Shown here: in pieces, positions 5,429 through 8,835 of the stretch
How the letters are laid out: each line of letters begins with the position of its first letter
How positions within the stretch are numbered: the stretch's first letter is position 1
Assembly (NCBI GenBank): GCA_002501885.1
Contig: DAON01000074.1
Span: forward strand, 1 to 8,835
Reading direction: 5' to 3'
Length of the DNA: 8,835 nucleotides
Origin: Euryarchaeota archaeon UBA220
Lineage (GTDB): Archaea; Thermoplasmatota; Poseidoniia; Poseidoniales; Thalassarchaeaceae
The notes under the pieces: model-generated
What the model was told of the DNA's origin: nothing
Database searches by the model: none
What the model saw: only the letters and a program-made list of their open reading frames with translations
Translations under genes and position numbers: made by a program

Positions 5429-8400
5429 ATGCCTAAGTTCGATTTACTTTCTAATTCGCACATAGTCGAGAGCGATTGCGAACGCTTCATTTGGTTCCAG
5501 CAGGGGCAACCCTGCGTGGCAGAGGAAGAATCGGGTGACAGATACTCTGTCAAGACTGACGAAAATCAGGATGATGAGCGAGCCTTCTGGGACCGATTCT
5601 TCGAATCTCTGAAACCGGTCAAGCAGGAGATTGACAATGCAAAGAAAGCAATTTCATCGAGTTTTATCGGCGAAAGCATCGACACTGTAGCCCAACTTGT
5701 TGACGACGCTGGAGATGCTGCAGATGCAGTAACGCGCAGGACAGCCGAGTTAACCTATTCATCGATACTGAGAAGTCCTGCAGCCGTGGTAATTTTGCTG
5801 ATTTTACTTACCGCTACGATTGGTAGAGATGCGATGGAATTTGAACACCAGATTAACGGAGATGTCGAAATCTATCTTCCCGATGGGGCTGATTCTACCG
5901 AGCTGCTTCAGCAGGTTCGCGAGCAGTGGTCTACTGACATTTTCATGCTTTACATCCAGACAAACAATGCCCTCGAGAACGGGAGAGGGACAGAGAATAT
6001 CACCGATGTAGAAATCCTCAAACAAATATCTTGGATTGAGGGCGATGATCAAAATCGTGGTATAGGAGGCTATCAGTCCGGTTTGGATTACAACAAAGAG
6101 GATCGAGGCGCGATAGATGGCGTGGTCTGGATTCTCTCACCCGCCCAAATAGTCAAGGAAGCAAATTCCTCCAGTTACAGATTCAATTGTGCGATGGAGA
6201 AGTACGCCTTGCCCACCGGGGATGGGGAAGACTGCGCATTATCTTCATTGAATCCATTCGAAGGATACTCAATTCCAGAAGGTGATGGTGCACAAGAGAG
6301 GATAGACCGCTTTGTTGAGGATGCAGAACCACTACTTTCCAGCTTCATTCGAGATACGAATAACGACGGTATTTGGGATACTACTGTAGTCGTAATGGGG
6401 CTGAAGTTCGATATGTCCGATACAGCAATAACGCCTCGTGACGATCCAAAAGGCAAGACCGAAGAAAATCCTTCAGGCCAACTAAGGGATCATAAGGCGT
6501 TTATCAGGCATGCCGAATTACTAATCTACGAGGAATCCGATCCCTCAATTTGTCCAATTTGTCACCGTACTTATCTCTCTCCAACTTCAACAATGGATGA
6601 ATTCACATCTACTGAAAATAGGAAAGCAGTGACCATCACAGGACTGACTCCGGTAGTTCACGACATCTCGGACGCAATCTACCAGGAGTTGGTAGACCGC
6701 ATGCTCCCAATAAGCGGCGTTCTAGTTTGCTTAGCCATGCTGTTATTGCATCGCAACCCAAAAGTCATCATAATCTGCGGTGCTCCAATTATGATGAGTC
6801 TAGCAATCACTTTCGGAATCACCGTAATTGCTGATATCATGCTTACTCCGATGATTATCTCTGTTGGTCCTATACTGGTCGGATTGGGGGTCGATTATGC
6901 GCTGCATCTGACTAATCGAATTGAGGAGAATAGAATAGAACTAATTGAAGAGAGACTGGAAATGGCATGGTCGGCCCAAAGAGATGGTTTTGAAACTGAG
7001 GATATTGACCCTTGGGACTCACACATAACCCTCACAGCAACAGTAAGGGCAGTTCTAACAACCGGGCATGCAATCTTCCTCTCTGCCCTGACTACTATAA
7101 TTGGTTTCAGCGTCCTTAGATGGCCCAGTCTTGTTCCGATTGAGCCGATGAGAACAGTTGGTACCACTCTCCTTCTTGGAATTGCAGTCACTTTTGTGAT
7201 GTCGATGATTCTGGTGCCAGCTTTGGTTCAATTGCTCAGATATAGAAAGGCTCCATCGAAGGCTTTTGACAGAATCTGGGAGAAGATAGGAGAAATTCCT
7301 GTGAAGAATACAGCCCTAGTTCTGTTAGTTACTGTGGTGTTGACTGTGTGGGGCGGTTCCATTCTCGAGGAAGAGCTCGGAAAGGGCTTGAGTGGTTCTT
7401 CAGATGAAGTTCCTCCTGGGCTTGAATCATATGAAACTCTCAGAGAATACAGTTACGTTTTCGAGGGAGGACAGACTAACATGTTCATCGTAGATGCAAC
7501 ACAAAGAGGAGCCCAGAATGATACTGCTCCAATAAGGGACCTGCCCATCCTAGATGCAATAGACATAATGCAAATTGAGAAGATAGATCAAGTTGCAAAT
7601 ACTTCCACAGTAAGCCTAGTTACGATACTGAAATCTATACATGTTGATGTCGTAATAGGAGATTTGGAATTGTACGACCAAAGTCTATGGGAGATTCTGC
7701 ATGACGAATGTTGGGATGAGTCAGATAACATTCTCCGACCGGACTGCTGGCCATATGCAACCACAAGCAGAGAAGCAATGGTAAATGTCGCATTTGATAC
7801 ACTCTCTCCAGAAGTTCGTTCAATGCTGATGAATGCAGACCAAGGAAGCGGCGAGACCAAGACACTAGTATATGTCAATCAGCCTTACATCAATCTCGCA
7901 GATGCCACAGTCTTGAGGGATGCAATTGACGGCTTCCTCTCTGGAGACAAACCATGTGACTCAGCTTGGACATGCACTGGACTAGAGGTTGAGCAATTAT
8001 TCAATTCACTGCTTACAGGAGGCCTCCCAGTTTCAATCGATGTGAATGATGGCGTACAAGAGGCACAGTCCGAGACTACAATCGCAACCATGCTAATTTT
8101 GTTGATTGCAATGGCTTTCTTATTCAGGTCTCCCAGGCTCGCATTCTTCACTATGATTGCAGTGGGCGTTGTAGTAGTCTGGCAACCTTTGCTGATGCGC
8201 AGTGGAGGTGTAAATGTCAACTTCTTCACCGCGATGGTGGGGACAATCGTTTTTGGTATAGGAGTAGATGATTCGATTCATATTGTTGACAGAATTAAAG
8301 ACGAACGAGAAACTCCTTCTGGCATTGTAAAGTCCGTAGCTAAGACCGGTCAGACCATCTTCGAGACTACCACAACTACCTGTGCTGGTCTAGCCGCAGG

Positions 8401-8614
8401 GCTATTCGTTGCGATACCGGGTCTTCAGAACTTCTTTGTCCTGATGATGCTACTACTAATCCTAGCTCTTCTGACCAGTTCGATATTGCTACCTGCCATG
8501 ATTGTAGCGTATCATGAGGTAGGGACGAGAATAACCAAAGGTGAATCCTGGCTTGATTACGATCAAAGCGGCGCTCTTGCTACTGAGCCGGTACTCGATG
8601 CTATAGTCGAATAA
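5429..8614 (+). CDS. MMPL/RND-superfamily exporter (COG1033-like), complete
   Basis: A 1061-residue membrane protein made of two repeated halves, the RND/MMPL plan of proton-driven exporters of lipids or other hydrophobic molecules. Seen: a long cytoplasmic N-terminus (1-116), TM1 (117-132), external domain 1 (133-424), TM2-6 (426-440, 445-470, 472-494, 540-565, 577-602), TM7 (626-644), external domain 2 (645-882), and TM8-12 (884-900, 903-920, 932-952, 974-996, 1001-1027). TM4 carries GLGVDYALHLTNR (485-497) and TM10 GIGVDDSIHIVDR (943-955), the paired acidic motifs expected for proton relay. External domain 1 contains DTNNDGIWD (309-317), a calcium-loop-like pattern, and CPICHRTY (375-382). 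The substrate is unknown. Start alternatives are TTG 5414 (five residues longer) and GTG 5516 (29 shorter). Only 39 bp separate ATG 5429 from the divergent epimerase start. Confidence 0.9.
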   Translation: MPKFDLLSNSHIVESDCERFIWFQQGQPCVAEEESGDRYSVKTDENQDDERAFWDRFFESLKPVKQEIDNAKKAISSSFIGESIDTVAQLVDDAGDAADAVTRRTAELTYSSILRSPAAVVILLILLTATIGRDAMEFEHQINGDVEIYLPDGADSTELLQQVREQWSTDIFMLYIQTNNALENGRGTENITDVEILKQISWIEGDDQNRGIGGYQSGLDYNKEDRGAIDGVVWILSPAQIVKEANSSSYRFNCAMEKYALPTGDGEDCALSSLNPFEGYSIPEGDGAQERIDRFVEDAEPLLSSFIRDTNNDGIWDTTVVVMGLKFDMSDTAITPRDDPKGKTEENPSGQLRDHKAFIRHAELLIYEESDPSICPICHRTYLSPTSTMDEFTSTENRKAVTITGLTPVVHDISDAIYQELVDRMLPISGVLVCLAMLLLHRNPKVIIICGAPIMMSLAITFGITVIADIMLTPMIISVGPILVGLGVDYALHLTNRIEENRIELIEERLEMAWSAQRDGFETEDIDPWDSHITLTATVRAVLTTGHAIFLSALTTIIGFSVLRWPSLVPIEPMRTVGTTLLLGIAVTFVMSMILVPALVQLLRYRKAPSKAFDRIWEKIGEIPVKNTALVLLVTVVLTVWGGSILEEELGKGLSGSSDEVPPGLESYETLREYSYVFEGGQTNMFIVDATQRGAQNDTAPIRDLPILDAIDIMQIEKIDQVANTSTVSLVTILKSIHVDVVIGDLELYDQSLWEILHDECWDESDNILRPDCWPYATTSREAMVNVAFDTLSPEVRSMLMNADQGSGETKTLVYVNQPYINLADATVLRDAIDGFLSGDKPCDSAWTCTGLEVEQLFNSLLTGGLPVSIDVNDGVQEAQSETTIATMLILLIAMAFLFRSPRLAFFTMIAVGVVVVWQPLLMRSGGVNVNFFTAMVGTIVFGIGVDDSIHIVDRIKDERETPSGIVKSVAKTGQTIFETTTTTCAGLAAGLFVAIPGLQNFFVLMMLLLILALLTSSILLPAMIVAYHEVGTRITKGESWLDYDQSGALATEPVLDAIVE

Positions 8615-8623
8615 CATAAATTA

Positions 8624-8835
8624 GGGCGAGGGAGCAGGGAATAAGCCCCTTTCTGTTCACCTTTCGGCTGGTCGCATTCAACTATGCGTCCTACCCGGTC
8701 CTGCCGATGCCATACGGACCTGCTTGGACTTGCTCCGGCGGGGGTGCTCGTTCCAGCCACGGCCAGGAAACCTCTCCCTTTCGGGTTCACAGTACGCCTG
8801 TCGTGGTTCGTTTCTGTTGCAGAGCCGGCCCTCCC
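8624..8835 (-). ncRNA. rnpB: RNase P RNA, 3' portion (5' part beyond right edge)
   Basis: This is the catalytic RNA of RNase P, which removes the 5' leader of pre-tRNA. Read on the minus strand, the 3' end shows conserved region V, ACAGAAAGGGGCUUA (8656-8642), the 3' strand of helix P4. Upstream of it are GCCGGAGCAAGUCC (8739-8726) and GGGUAGG (about 8696-8690), the order seen in conserved region IV, and GAAACGAACC further 5'. Supporting helices are CCACG-A-CAGG (8806-8797) pairing with CCTG-GC-CGTGG (8767-8757), a CCC-GAAA-GGG hairpin (8785-8776), GGUCC/GGACC (8720-8697), and CGCAU/AUGCG (8688-8673). The 5' part with conserved region I (GAAAGUCC-like) lies outside. The 3' end is estimated near 8624, followed by AT-rich sequence, about 9 bp from the convergent exporter stop. 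Confidence 0.87.

Noticed and set aside
7588..8229. Minus-strand ORFs of 76-114 codons inside the complete exporter
   Set aside because: They lie opposite conserved external domain 2 and TM8-9 coding sequence; no recognisable protein features.
8563..8790. Minus-strand 75-residue ORF at the right end
   Set aside because: It overlaps the RNase P RNA, and the conserved RNA motifs explain the sequence better than a protein.

Overview
This window looks like a piece of a streamlined archaeal genome. The lineage is most likely a planktonic marine euryarchaeon such as Marine Group II/III ('Ca. Poseidoniales'-like Thermoplasmatota). The archaeal signature is direct: RNA polymerase subunit L, archaeal elongation factor 1-beta with its small zinc-ribbon partner, an archaeal-type TruD, an RlmE/FtsJ methyltransferase, an RNase P RNA, and a Shine-Dalgarno sequence (GAGGTGAT) that matches the archaeal 16S tail. 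The placement within Archaea is inference from gene style, moderate GC and very tight packing.

Layout, left to right. (1) 1-839 minus: N-terminal 279 residues of an MMPL/RND-superfamily membrane exporter that runs off the left edge. (2) 840-948: divergent intergenic region with a perfect 8-bp hairpin closed by a cUUCGg tetraloop. (3) 949-2617 plus: rpoL then truD. (4) 2618-3061 minus: a 55-residue zinc-ribbon gene followed by the EF-1-beta gene. (5) 3193-3645 plus: a single cupin gene. (6) 3651-5389 minus: a sugar-nucleotide epimerase/dehydratase followed by rlmE. (7) 5429-8614 plus: a complete MMPL/RND exporter of about 1061 residues and 12 predicted membrane segments. (8) About 8624-8835 minus: the 3' part of RNase P RNA, running off the right edge.

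The transcription direction flips at every unit. Convergent ends nearly touch: 0 bp between truD and EF-1-beta, 5 bp between cupin and rlmE, and about 9 bp between the exporter and rnpB. No stretch longer than about 130 bases lacks a gene. The theme is RNA metabolism and translation (transcription subunit, tRNA pseudouridylation, elongation-factor nucleotide exchange, rRNA 2'-O-methylation, tRNA 5' processing), flanked by two exporters of the same superfamily plus an epimerase and a cupin.

No mobile element, CRISPR array, tRNA or defence-type cassette is visible, and I do not see a clear new multi-gene system. The points most worth a second look are the paired loss of cysteines in the zinc-ribbon protein, a calcium-loop-like motif and a CPIC motif in the outer domain of the exporter with its unusually long N-terminus, the UUCG hairpin upstream of rpoL, the palindrome spanning two convergent stop codons, and the unresolved start of truD.
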